From positions 2,728,001 to 2,792,000 of the forward strand of contig NZ_CP011451.1 of the NCBI RefSeq assembly GCF_001007935.1: a stretch of 64,000 nucleotides of DNA. Reading direction: 5' to 3'. Position numbers and translations under genes: made by a program. The notes beneath the pieces are model-generated. The model worked only from the letters and a program-made list of their open reading frames with translations. It searched no databases and had not been told where the DNA came from. Shown piece after piece: positions 49,565-59,300 of the stretch; within the stretch, counting starts at the first letter, position 1, and each line of letters begins with the position of its first letter. This DNA comes from Nitrosomonas communis (GTDB lineage Bacteria > Pseudomonadota > Gammaproteobacteria > Burkholderiales > Nitrosomonadaceae).

Positions 49565-50531
49565 TCAATTCCTCCGTTGCGCTGTTCAGTATCTTTTTAA
49601 AATTTTCCGGAATAGCAAATTCTGGCCAATCCAGCATGTCATTTATGACTTGTTTAATATGTGGCAAAAGCGCTTGCCCGTGCTGAAGGTAGACAAGATA
49701 AAAAAGAACCATGACCAGATGTGTGTAGTATCTCAACTTATCTTCCGTAAAAGGATAGGGTTTCTTGCGTCGCAGCTTGCCGGATGGTCTGGGTGCCAGC
49801 GTATCGATTAGCCTGGTAATGAGGATATCGTCAGCCACACCTAGCATGGGAAGCTCTTTATTGCTTCCACCCACCAGCAGAAAGAAGCTCGTACCTAAAT
49901 TCGCAAAGAAAACCACAAGCGGATTTTCATAGATTTGTTCTAGTTGATCAGGCTTGCTGTTTTCGATTAATTTCCGCAAGGCATCCGGCTGAAAGAAACT
50001 CGCAAGCTCAGCAATGGATTTAAAACATTCCGCTTCTTGACTCAATCCCTTATAGCCCAGGTTGCACGCGGTAAAGATTGCTTTCACCAGTTCGCCATGG
50101 GTTGACATGCGCTGACTGGTCGAGCGTTCAACCTTATCAGCTCGGTCAACCGACTCCAAATTGTGGCCTCTTTCCTGTTTATTCAAGTCGGCAGCCATCT
50201 GCTTGCTCAGCGCCAAAAGATGTTTACGTAACAAGTCTCCCCGCACACCCACTCCAGCGGCAATCAGAGCCTGTTCTGCCGCCTTGCGGTTGAGTCGTTC
50301 CTCTTTGATGTATCCGGCAATAAGCTGCAATCGCTCGATGCAGCTTTTTTCCCAAAGGCTTTCTTTACGCTCTCCTGGCCCAGCTCCACGTGTTTGTTGT
50401 CTAGGTAACAAACCATCCCGCTGCCAGCGTAACAACTTGCCATGGCTGAGCTGTACACCCGGCATTTCCTCGACTTCCATCAGCCTTTCGGCTTCCTTGA
50501 TCAACTCGGATGTAGTCAAAAGTGTTTTCAT
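49530..50531 (-). CDS. Putative HTH DNA-binding protein of the casposon, 333 aa
   Basis: The N-terminal ~75 residues resemble a MerR-type winged HTH (LLTTSELIKEAERLMEVEEM, GKLLRWQRDGLLPRQQ, ERLQLIAGYIKEERLNRKA). The remainder is helical with a positively charged KLRRKKPYPFTEDKLRYYTH stretch and no recognised domain. It is the first gene of the leftward core operon and overlaps Cas1. Its likely jobs are repression of the shared divergent promoter or binding of the element ends; both are inference from position. Confidence 0.65.
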   Translation of the reverse strand: MKTLLTTSELIKEAERLMEVEEMPGVQLSHGKLLRWQRDGLLPRQQTRGAGPGERKESLWEKSCIERLQLIAGYIKEERLNRKAAEQALIAAGVGVRGDLLRKHLLALSKQMAADLNKQERGHNLESVDRADKVERSTSQRMSTHGELVKAIFTACNLGYKGLSQEAECFKSIAELASFFQPDALRKLIENSKPDQLEQIYENPLVVFFANLGTSFFLLVGGSNKELPMLGVADDILITRLIDTLAPRPSGKLRRKKPYPFTEDKLRYYTHLVMVLFYLVYLQHGQALLPHIKQVINDMLDWPEFAIPENFKKILNSATEELNALFDMPSMPQ

Positions 50532-50542
50532 AAACTATTTCT

Positions 50543-50664
50543 CAGATTTTCATAATATTTTCAGATTTTCATTATTTGCCCATTTCTGCATTTGCTAATG
50601 ACTTCCAGATATCCAAGAATAACGCTCATATTCTAACAAATTAATTAACTACTTAGATTTTCAT
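50543..50664. promoter_or_regulatory. Divergent promoter region with three 11-bp direct repeats
   Basis: AGATTTTCAT with a pyrimidine-A or T-A start occurs at 50543, 50562 and 50654, in a 147-bp AT-rich gap between the leftward and rightward core operons. The first two are 19 bp apart, near two helical turns. They are candidate operators for the putative HTH or RHH protein encoded beside them. Confidence 0.5.
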
Positions 50665-50678
50665 TAATGGAGACTTTT

Positions 50679-50870
50679 ATGTCAAATATCACTTTCTCAA
50701 ATCAGCGTTCGAGCACATTACCCGTCGTGCTCCCCATCAGCTGGATAGACCGTCTGACTCAATTAGCCCGCGAACGCGGTATCAACCGCAGCGCTTTGGT
50801 ACGCGAAGTGTTGCAACAAACGCTGTTTGCTGATGAACAGACTCACTCGGTCGATAACAAGGACGCATAA
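50679..50870 (+). CDS. Ribbon-helix-helix protein of the casposon, 63 aa
   Basis: A CopG/Arc-type DNA-binding protein. The strand is LPVVLPISWIDRLTQLARER and the second helix NRSALVREVLQQTLF. The start at 50679 follows GGAG with seven-base spacing; the frame opens four codons earlier without a site. It is the first gene of the rightward operon and lies beside the AGATTTTCAT repeats, so autoregulation is likely. The next gene starts four bases after its stop. Confidence 0.75.
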   Translation: MSNITFSNQRSSTLPVVLPISWIDRLTQLARERGINRSALVREVLQQTLFADEQTHSVDNKDA

Positions 50871-50873
50871 ACC

Positions 50874-51515
50874 ATGGCAAGCAAGCAACGTAACTATAAA
50901 GCCGAGTATCAACGACGGAGGCAATTGGCACAGCAGAGAGGACTGACCATTGCACAAGCCAGAGGTCATGCTAGGAAGGATGAAACCAAGGTTTCCGAGC
51001 TGAAGCGCTCAGGTGTGATCGATAGCACACGCCTACCCACCCTCAAACGCTTCTACCAAGCAATAGAGGGAATTGCCTCCGGTAAATCCTTAACGCAAGC
51101 AGCCAAGGACGCCCATATTTCTGCAGCCACCATCAAGAAGCTTAATGCTGACCGGCATATCTTGTACCGAACACCGGATGGCAGGCATTGGGAAACACGC
51201 AGCGCTGCCCAATTTCCAATCCTCACCAAGGAAGGTAAATTGTTCCAGGAAATTCCACTTGATCGCAAGAATGCCAACTTAGTTGGCCTTTATTGGAATG
51301 CTACGCAGAAAGCGTACTTGGGAGACGCATCAGCCCTTAATTCTTTCATCCATATAACGGTGTTCGATATGCATGGTAATGATTATCAATTGTTGACTTC
51401 AGTCGATGATCTGATTTCCATTTTTGATCAGATAAATGAAGCTGACCGTGAAGGGTACGAACGATCATTTGCTTCCGATCAACGAGCCTTTCGGGTGCTG
51501 AATCATGCAGCCTGA
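50874..51515 (+). CDS. Casposon core protein with HTH-like segment, 213 aa
   Basis: I recognise no defined family. The N-terminus is strongly basic (SKQRNYKAEYQRRRQLAQQR), consistent with DNA binding. The middle has an HTH-like segment (GKSLTQAAKDAHISAATIKK). The C-terminal half contains mixed strands and helices (HITVFDMHGNDYQLLTSVDD). It starts four bases after the RHH gene and its end overlaps the HNH gene by 11 bp, so it belongs to the replication/integration operon. Confidence 0.65.
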   Translation: MASKQRNYKAEYQRRRQLAQQRGLTIAQARGHARKDETKVSELKRSGVIDSTRLPTLKRFYQAIEGIASGKSLTQAAKDAHISAATIKKLNADRHILYRTPDGRHWETRSAAQFPILTKEGKLFQEIPLDRKNANLVGLYWNATQKAYLGDASALNSFIHITVFDMHGNDYQLLTSVDDLISIFDQINEADREGYERSFASDQRAFRVLNHAA

Positions 51516-52002
51516 CTATATAAGCTGTAAACAATGCGGCGAATATCGCAAAGCCGCATTCAAAAAAGCTGAAATCAGCCTTTGCAATAACTGTGATAAC
51601 CAAACGCACCGGAAAGGGTTTTGCTGGGTCTGCCGCCGCAAACATTTGCCCGTGGAAATACACCATTTGGCAGGCAGAAAGCATGCCTCAAATACCGTTC
51701 CCGTATGTCTCAACTGTCATGCCATGCTAACCCGTCGCCAATGTGATGAATGGCCTGATTTTTGGCGGGGTGAGCGGTGTGCTGCATTCTTACTCTTGGG
51801 TTTTCTCGATTATTGTGTGCTGGCCAGCAACCCTGCCATACCGTTAGAGCTGTTCAGCGAGCAATGTGAAGAAATGAAAGTGGCAGCTGTTGACAAAGCC
51901 GCAGCAGCACTAGTTTTTTTAATCAAAATCATATTGCCTGTCATTCTCCTGGCGCTGATCATAAATGTGCTCATGCAATCAGCAAGCAAACCAAAAGGCT
52001 GA
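51505..52002 (+). CDS. HNH endonuclease-like protein with C-terminal membrane helix
   Basis: A 165-aa protein with an N-terminal Cys pair (CKQCGEYRK) and a further CxxC (LCNNCDNQ). The HNH core has CWVCRRKHLPVEIHHLAGRK and NTVPVCLNCHAMLTRRQCDE: HH, Asn and His line up, with zinc Cys pairs on both sides. HNH genes are regular members of casposons. Unusually, the C-terminus ends in a hydrophobic helix (LVFLIKIILPVILLALIINV) that could tether it to the membrane. It overlaps the upstream gene by 11 bp and precedes the polymerase by 8 bp. Confidence 0.8.
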   Translation: MQPDYISCKQCGEYRKAAFKKAEISLCNNCDNQTHRKGFCWVCRRKHLPVEIHHLAGRKHASNTVPVCLNCHAMLTRRQCDEWPDFWRGERCAAFLLLGFLDYCVLASNPAIPLELFSEQCEEMKVAAVDKAAAALVFLIKIILPVILLALIINVLMQSASKPKG

Positions 52003-52009
52003 ATTCATC

Positions 52010-55000
52010 ATGTCAAATAATCACAACAATCCTAAACCTGCCGCGCAATATTTGCGCTGTTTCATTGAAAAAATCGATACAGCGAAAAGTAACTCAGCGG
52101 ACAAGGATCAGGAGACTAAAAAGAAGCATCAATCTGAAGAACTGAGTGCAGAAGCTCAAGCCATAATGGCAATCGGTCACCCCTATGAAGGTTACTGCCT
52201 GGTGTTCGACACCGAAACCATTACCGATCATCGGCAAGCTTTACGTTTTGGTGTATATGCCATTTATGGTATCGGTCCCGAAAAACGTGTCTGGCTTTAT
52301 CGGCAAGGAACATTGACCCGTAAAGCTTTGGATCATCAGCAAGAAATGGGTATTTTTTATAATCCGGCTGAAATCAGCGAGGACGAGCTTTCAATCATGA
52401 AGCATTATGCTTATTTGAATAAACTCAAAGTCTACGAAAAAGCCGATTTTATTCGCAAAGTCTTTTATCCATGGGTTTATCAGAAACAAGCCCTGTGCAT
52501 CGGACATAATCTGCCGTTCGATCTAGCACGTCTGGCGATGTGCTGGGGGGAAGCAAAGAGTAAATTCTACGGCGGCTTCTGGCTGACACTGTGCGATTGC
52601 CGTAATGATGACTCCTGCTTCGACCATCCACCCGTGCGGGTAAAATCTCTGGGTAATAAAAAAGCCTTATTTGATTTTCGCTCGCAGCGCAAGCCCACCG
52701 GAAAGATCAATCGCTACCGTGGCCGATTTCTGGATACGGCTACTTTTGGACGTGCTTTACTCGGGCCGGGTGATGCGTCATTGGCAGGTATGGGTAAGCG
52801 TTTTAAGGCTAAGGTACCAAAAAAAGAAGGTGACATTAAACACGGTGGGCCTTTATCTGAAACTTATCTACATTATGCCATACAGGATGTCGCAGCCACC
52901 TGGGCGCTATACCAGGCGGAACGCGAAGTTTATCGACAGCATGGCCTCACCAAAGCACCTTGGCAGATTTTTTCGGAAGCCTCTATCGGTAAGGCGTATT
53001 TAAATGACTTAGGTATTCCACCCTTTTTGAAGCAACACGCAACCTTTCCGAGAACCATCATTGGACAGGCTATGACCGGCTATTACGGCGGGAGAACTGA
53101 AGTTCGGATTCGATTACAACCCACCGAAGTAATTTATACCGATTTCACTAGTGAATATCCGACAGTCAATGCGTTAATGAATATTCAAGAGCTGTTGCTT
53201 GCTGAAAAGATCGAGGTACAGCCTTGTCTGGAAGAAGCGCAGCATTTTTTAGCGACTATAAATCTTGATGATTTGTTGGAGAAACAGACATGGCCACTCC
53301 TGCGCACTTTTGTCAAAGTAATACCGGATGGTGATCTGTTGCCGGTTCGAACTAATTATGGTGATCAATGTGCAGCGACTAATATTGGGTTAAATTATGT
53401 TAATTCTGGGCCCGCCGTCTGGTATAGCCTGGCCGATGTATTGGCTTCAAAACTGTTGACCGGCAAAATGCCCCATATTGTAGATGCGTTTAAACTGATA
53501 CCTCAAGGGCGCATTAAAACCAAAGTATGGAAATTGTTTGATGATGAGCATTTTACTATTGATCTGGAAAAAGATGATTTATTTGCTCGTGTCATTGAGA
53601 TGCGAGCGGACATTAAGCGACAAATGAAACACCAGGAACGAGATAGTGATGAATTCCTTTATCTGGATGGCCTGCAACAAGCACTTAAATTAATCGCCAA
53701 TTCGACCAGCTACGGCGTGTTGGTCGAGATCAATCCCGATGACAGCCTGGATAGAGCAGTCCCAGTCAAGGTTTATACCGACCAATGCCAGCATTCGAAA
53801 ACGAAAGCGCTGGAAGAGCCCGGTCCTTATTTTATGGGGCCATGTGGCGCTTTGATTCCAGCCGCCGGACGTCTATTGCTGGCGATAGCTGAAAAATTAG
53901 CTGCCAATCGCGGGATTGATTATGCCTTATGTGATACCGATTCGATGGCCTTTGCCTGGCCTGAAGGCATGGATAGAGCTGTCTTTCATGCAAAGGTAAA
54001 GGAAATTTGTGACTGTTTCAAACCGCTGTCACCTTATCGTAATCTTTCTGAGCTGTTGAAGATGGAGGATGTCAATTACTTTAATGGGCAACCTGAACCG
54101 TTGTATTGCATTGGGATTTCTGCCAAGCGTTATGCCTCGTATAACCGTACCGAGACAGGCTATCGAATAAGAAAGTTTTCTTCGCATGGTACCGGAGGAT
54201 GGATGAAGCCGGCTTCCTATGAAGCCACTACGCCCGAGCCCTGTGAAAATGTTTACAAGCTCGGCGGTCACCGCTGGATGTATGATTTATGGTATAGCGC
54301 CATTGAAAAAATCGAGCAGGGTAAAACGCGAGTAACAATGGGACATCTGCCATTTCTATCTGCACCAGCTCTTACTCGTGTGACTGCCTCCACGGCAAAC
54401 CTGCTGAGGCGGTTCAAACACATTCAAGATATTCGACCATTTTCGTTTATGATAATGCTTCCGTCATTGAATCAGTTGGAGCTTCTTGGCAGAATTGGGA
54501 GTATTTTTGAGAAATTCAGCGAGCAGACGCCACTCAAATCAGATCAAAACGTTAATTTTTTAGAGTTGAAAGGGGTGGCTTTTTATGCCCCCTATGGAAC
54601 CGATATTGAGGCTGTTCGCAGTCAGATTCGGCGCATGGACAACAATGAATTAGTCATTATCGAACATAAAACGTTGGCAGAATGCGTGCTACATTATTTT
54701 TCTCATCCGGAAGCGAAAGCGGCTCATCCAAAAGGTTTAGGGCGGCTAGAAAGGCAGCACTTAAAAATTATTGAACATGTTTATATCGGCAAGGAAACGC
54801 ATCGCATCAAGGATGATATTAGCGAAGCAAGCGAAGGTATTTTCGATTATGAGGATGCGGCGGAGTATGGCCGCACGGGGTTGGCTGAATTACTTAAGCA
54901 GCGGCCTATGAAAGAATGGGTGCAGTTAACGGGAATTCCTCGGCAGACGCTGTATGATATTCGAAATGGTGCCAAACTGAGTTTTGATACCAAGAAGAAA

Positions 55001-55027
55001 ATCTTAAGTGCTTTGAAGTATAGGTAA
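52010..55027 (+). CDS. polB: Casposon family-B DNA polymerase
   Basis: A 1005-aa DNA polymerase that probably replicates the element. The 3'-5' exonuclease is complete: Exo I Asp67/Glu69 (VFDTET), Exo II Asp171 (GHNLPFD), Exo III Tyr289-Asp293 (YAIQD). Polymerase motifs are complete too: A with Asp378 (YTDFTSEYPT), B from Lys560 (LKLIANSTSYG), C with Asp642 and Asp644 (CDTDS). The C-terminus has an HTH-like segment (MKEWVQLTGIPRQTLYDIRN). I choose the ATG at 52010, 8 bp after the HNH stop; an ATG at 51965 would overlap that gene by 37 bp. No terminal protein gene is recognised, as is normal for casposons. Confidence 0.95.
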   Translation: MSNNHNNPKPAAQYLRCFIEKIDTAKSNSADKDQETKKKHQSEELSAEAQAIMAIGHPYEGYCLVFDTETITDHRQALRFGVYAIYGIGPEKRVWLYRQGTLTRKALDHQQEMGIFYNPAEISEDELSIMKHYAYLNKLKVYEKADFIRKVFYPWVYQKQALCIGHNLPFDLARLAMCWGEAKSKFYGGFWLTLCDCRNDDSCFDHPPVRVKSLGNKKALFDFRSQRKPTGKINRYRGRFLDTATFGRALLGPGDASLAGMGKRFKAKVPKKEGDIKHGGPLSETYLHYAIQDVAATWALYQAEREVYRQHGLTKAPWQIFSEASIGKAYLNDLGIPPFLKQHATFPRTIIGQAMTGYYGGRTEVRIRLQPTEVIYTDFTSEYPTVNALMNIQELLLAEKIEVQPCLEEAQHFLATINLDDLLEKQTWPLLRTFVKVIPDGDLLPVRTNYGDQCAATNIGLNYVNSGPAVWYSLADVLASKLLTGKMPHIVDAFKLIPQGRIKTKVWKLFDDEHFTIDLEKDDLFARVIEMRADIKRQMKHQERDSDEFLYLDGLQQALKLIANSTSYGVLVEINPDDSLDRAVPVKVYTDQCQHSKTKALEEPGPYFMGPCGALIPAAGRLLLAIAEKLAANRGIDYALCDTDSMAFAWPEGMDRAVFHAKVKEICDCFKPLSPYRNLSELLKMEDVNYFNGQPEPLYCIGISAKRYASYNRTETGYRIRKFSSHGTGGWMKPASYEATTPEPCENVYKLGGHRWMYDLWYSAIEKIEQGKTRVTMGHLPFLSAPALTRVTASTANLLRRFKHIQDIRPFSFMIMLPSLNQLELLGRIGSIFEKFSEQTPLKSDQNVNFLELKGVAFYAPYGTDIEAVRSQIRRMDNNELVIIEHKTLAECVLHYFSHPEAKAAHPKGLGRLERQHLKIIEHVYIGKETHRIKDDISEASEGIFDYEDAAEYGRTGLAELLKQRPMKEWVQLTGIPRQTLYDIRNGAKLSFDTKKKILSALKYR

Positions 55028-55256
55028 TAAATCCCGATTTGATCATGCCAAAATTTCACCCCGAATCATTTATCATTTTCAGCAAATCGGTAGTGTACCC
55101 GTAACCATTTGGTGGGAACTGTGTCGGTTGAGTAATGCACCCGAAGGCATCCTGCAGCAAGTTCAACAAGTAGCCAATCAAGCGCAATGGGGGCGCTTCA
55201 TCTACTCATGGGTGGCACAACTACAAAATGCGATGACATTTCAATTAAGCTTATGA
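55023..55256 (+). pseudogene. Open frame of 77 codons without a start, after polB
   Basis: The frame reads ...HFQQIGSVPVTIWWELCRLS and NAPEGILQQVQQVANQAQWG and ends QNAMTFQLSL. It has coding-like composition but no ATG, and its 5' end overlaps the polymerase stop. It is probably the C-terminal remainder of a lost gene. I cannot name the family. Confidence 0.4.
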
Positions 55257-55529
55257 AGAAAGAATGCACCGAACCAGGAAAATATGTCGACTCGAAAGGA
55301 AAATGAATCTGTGGTCTACAAACCGCTACGATTTTATTATCAACCCGTTTGTATCATGGTCGGTCAAAAAAGTAGCCGAAGAAGACAAAACAAGAACGGC
55401 TAGCGCAAATTAATCAGGGATTCGACGCAAAGCATATGTGCAAGAGCAGAAGCGACCTGCACGGACACGGCAGCGAAGAATCTCCCTTGGAGTTCAAGTT
55501 CTGTTAATAGCTGCCCTATCAATAAAAAA
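55257..55529. other. Spacer between casposon core and immune-like cargo
   Basis: About 270 bp with no sustained frame on either strand; probably decayed coding sequence continuing from the frame at 55023. Confidence 0.4.
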
Positions 55530-55560
55530 CTGATCTAGAAATTTATGAATTCTAAATCAG
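55530..55560. terminator. Hairpin downstream of the TIR gene
   Basis: CTGATCTAGAA pairs with TTCTAAATCAG (one mismatch) over a short loop, between the ends of two converging units. It resembles the MITE ends found elsewhere (GATTTAGAAAT), so it may be a solo end rather than a designed terminator. Confidence 0.5.
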
Positions 55561-55574
55561 ATTGAGAATACAAA

Positions 55575-56315
55575 TTAGTTTACAGAACCATCAAAGCCAT
55601 ATTGAATTAGTTCTTCAAATTTACGCGGCTGAACTTTGTCTACTATTAAAGCTAGAATGTCTCCAACATGGTGTGTAAAATCCTGCATTAATTTGAATTG
55701 TCTGAAATCATCTACCCCTAAAATATCAGCACCATTTTTTTCAATCAGTTCTTCCAGATTTTTCTTTTCATTCTTCCAGAATACGGCATATTGCCCTCGG
55801 CCCAGCGGCGTGTATATATTTGTACACGGCAAAATATAAGTTCGTATGTGCTGTAAAAATTCATCCTCTTCCTGACGACTATTTCGCCAGATTTCGAATA
55901 ACTCGAACATACAATAAGGTGATTTTAGATATTTATCGCTCAGAATCACAAATACCTTGTCAGCTTTGCCTATGCGTTTCATAAATTTTAAAATACTTTC
56001 ACCTAATCCAATATTCTCTTTGTCTCTTATGATTTTGATACTATGGTCCTTTTCAGCCACGTTACAGAGCTGATCAACGGTAGCTTCACGTTCTGTGCCT
56101 TCTGGTGATGAGTCCTTCCAAGCATAGGAAATATAATATTCGGATTGTGATGCTGCTTCCTGCACAAACTCCAGTTTTGGCTGTGGTTTTTCCGATGCCT
56201 CCATTTCTGATGCACCCGCTTCAAAATAGCGATGCTGTGTTTTAAGCGGATTTGAAAGGCTGTGGACGCCCCATCGTTCTTGATCATCACTTAATATTTT
56301 GCACAACTGTGTCAA
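55575..56315 (-). CDS. TIR-domain protein coupled to the Roc-COR GTPase
   Basis: A 246-aa protein with a TIR domain at residues ~58-200: YYISYAWKDSS (box 1 strand), ENIGLGESILKFMKRIGKAD, VFVILSDKYLKSPYCMFELF. Glu138 in SPYCMFEL is the position of the catalytic Glu in NAD-cleaving TIR enzymes. The start is a TTG overlapping the stop of the upstream gene as TTGA. The first ~50 residues (TQLCKILSDDQERWGVHSL) would join smoothly to the COR domain in the -1 frame, so the pair could be one LRR-Roc-COR-TIR protein split by a frameshift. An ATG at codon 38 is a further start option. Probable effector of the GTPase sensor. Confidence 0.85.
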   Translation of the reverse strand: MTQLCKILSDDQERWGVHSLSNPLKTQHRYFEAGASEMEASEKPQPKLEFVQEAASQSEYYISYAWKDSSPEGTEREATVDQLCNVAEKDHSIKIIRDKENIGLGESILKFMKRIGKADKVFVILSDKYLKSPYCMFELFEIWRNSRQEEDEFLQHIRTYILPCTNIYTPLGRGQYAVFWKNEKKNLEELIEKNGADILGVDDFRQFKLMQDFTHHVGDILALIVDKVQPRKFEELIQYGFDGSVN

Positions 56316-59300
56316 TAAAGTTGCTGCTTGTCCTTTCTGGGTTGGACACGAATCTTACCTTGCCAGTCTTCTATGGTTTCCTGTTCAATAAGCGCACGGC
56401 TACCCGTATTTTTTTCATAGAGACAAACGCCATTCTTCCAATACAGCGCATTGAGACCTGCCTTACGACCAATCTTTGAAATGAAACTGCGCAATAAGCC
56501 TGGATGGTACAATTCATATTCAAACTCCATTCCTTCCGAGGGAAATCCTGAATCCCATTTTTCTTCTAGCTCAGCGCTGATTTCATCTTTATCTGGCAGC
56601 AAATCAGGAGCAATATATTCATCTTCAGAATCTTCTGCTTCGTTGCCTTCGTGATGGATAAAACAAATGCCGCAGGATTGCATCATGCTTAGAAAAAGCA
56701 TTTGCTCATCTTTGCTATAGTTATTCCACACCAGAATTTCAAGTAAAGAACGCGTAAAACGTCCCCGCAGCTGGCGCAACTGCTTATAACATTTTTTACG
56801 ATGAAATACAGTATAAATGGCCTCTAATGCCCAGCTTTGATCCAGGATTATGCGATCATCAAATAAGCCTTTACGGTAGAAAATAGTCCCAGTGTTATGC
56901 AGATACTCCAGTAAATGTTCGGGTGAGCTAATTTTTCCATTGCTTTCCTCGCAAAGCTCACGGAAATATTCCTGACTTAATGTCCGATACTGACGATTCT
57001 CTGGTGGAACTGCCATATCGGCATTCCGTAACTCTTCCAATTGACACTTTACCCGGTAGCGCCCAATACCAATCAAGTTTGTTTCTTGTTGCTCCTGTAA
57101 CCAAATCAATGCGTCTTGCAAGGCTGCATTCAAAGCTTCGCGTCCACGGTTTTTTAAGCTGCTGTAGTGCAACAGTGGCTTACAAAAACGAAAGGTTTCT
57201 AGCAATTCACGAGGTATGCCGGGTAAATATCGTGCTTCATCTTCGGGATGGTCACATTGCGTCTGAACGATCAGCACCGGGTTGTTAGATCCACTTAAGT
57301 ATTTGATATAGTTCAACCAATAACCCAATGGTTCATCGCGGAAAATCATTCCGTCATAAACATGCTCTTGAGCAGAGCTTTCCTGTTGAATCCAGACCAG
57401 CATAAAGATCGCCCTGGTGCGCATGAACAAGGCATGTGTGCCATGGTAAATATCCTGCCCACCAAAGTCCCAAATATTTAGCTGGACAGTCTTGCCATGT
57501 TTTCGCAGTGGAAAGGGGGTAGAACTGATCAAAATGCCATGAGTCGAAGGAATCTGATCATCAAACTTTTCTCCACGCAAATTGCGGCAGATCTGTGTCT
57601 TACCGATTTGTCCATTGCCCAGTACCATCAACTTAACCTCAGCAACCTCAACTGTACCCTGCTCCAGATCAGCAAAATGACTGCGTAAAAACTCAAGACA
57701 ATTAGCGGTCTTCCTTTGGGATAGCACTTCAGATGGTATGCCGGGAATTTTTGTTTCAAACAAAACAAGTTCCGTTAGAGTTGCTCTGTTTAATAATTCT
57801 TTAGGAAAATATGTCAGTGAACAATTAGAGCAATCCAATTTCTTCAGTGCGCTGAGCCCCGCCAACGGCCGCAAATCGTTGATTGGCGTATCGCCACAAT
57901 GCAATACCTGCAGTGCGCTGAGTCCCGCCAGCGGCGACAAATCGCTGATTGGTGTACTGCTGCAATCCAATACCTGCAGTGCGCTGAGTCCAGTCAGTGG
58001 TGACAGAGTCATGATTGGTGTATTGCTGCAATCCAATACCTGCAGTGCGCTGAGTCCAGTCAGTGGCGACAGATCGCTGATTTGAGTCTGTCTGCAATCC
58101 AATTTCTGCAGTGCGCTGAGTCCCGCCAGCGGTGACAGAGTCATGATTGATGTATTGCTGCAATCCAATACCTGCAGTGCGCTGAGTCCAGTCAGTGGTG
58201 ACAGAGTCATGATTGGTGTATTGCTGCAATCCAATACCTGCAGTGCGCTGAGTCCAGTCAGTGGCGACAGATCGCTGATTTGAGCCTGTCTGCAATCCAA
58301 TTTCTGCAGTGCGCTGAGTCCCGCCAGCGGTGACAGAGTCATGATTGATGTATTGCTGCAATCCAATACCTGCAGTGCGCTGAGTCCAGTCAGTGGTGAC
58401 AGAGTCATGATTGGTGTATTGCTGCAATCCAATACCTGCAGTGCGCTGAGTCCAGTCAGTGGCGACAGATCGCTGATTTGAGCCTGTCTGCAATCCAATT
58501 TCTGCAGTGCGCTGAGTCCCGCCAGCGGTGACAGAGTCATGATTGGTGTATTGCTGCAATCCAATACCTGCAGTGCGCTGAGTCCAGTCAGTGGCGACAG
58601 ATCGCTGATTGGTGTACTGCTGCAATCCAATACCTGCAGTGCGCTGAGTCCCGCCAGCGGCGACAGATCACTAATTAGTGTATTGCTGCAATGCAATTTC
58701 TGCAGTGCGCTGAGTCCCGCCAGCGGCGACAAATCGCTGATTTGAGTCTCGATGCAATGCAATTCCTGCAGCAGGCTGAGTCCCGCCAGCGACGACAGAT
58801 CGCTGATTAGTGTATTGCTGCAATTCAATACCTGCAGTGCGCTGAGTCCCGCCAGCGGTGACAGATCGCTGATTGGTGTACTGTAGCAATGCAATTTCTG
58901 CAGTGCGCTGAGTCCCGCCAGCGGTGACAGAGTTCTGATTGGTGTATTGCTGCAATACAATTCCTGCAGTGCGCTGAGTCCTGCCAGCGGCGATAGATCG
59001 CTGATTTGAGTAATGGAGCAATCCAGTATTTGCAATTTTTTTAACTCATTCAACCATGCTAAACCAGCAAGGTCGGTTTTTCCTAAAAACAATTTGTTAA
59101 GTTTAGGCAGTTTACTGAGCTGTCCCAAACCGAATTGGATTTTATTTGAAGAAATATTACTGTTTGCTGACAACCACTCATATTCATCATTAATGTAATA
59201 AGATCCCAGGTTTAATGACTGTAAATGCTGTAGTTTATATATTTCCTCTGGTAAAGCTGTCAATCCAAGCTGGCCTAAGTCAAGAAAGCCTGTAAAAGCT

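Noticed and set aside
57825..59021. Long alternative-frame minus-strand repeats reading GGTQRTAEI-like motifs
   Set aside because: They are shadow frames created by the 66-bp repeat unit in the ROCO gene; a 66-bp period keeps all frames open.
57848..59035. CRISPR-like array because of regular 66-bp repeats
   Set aside because: The units are contiguous coding repeats with no spacers and translate to canonical leucine-rich repeats.
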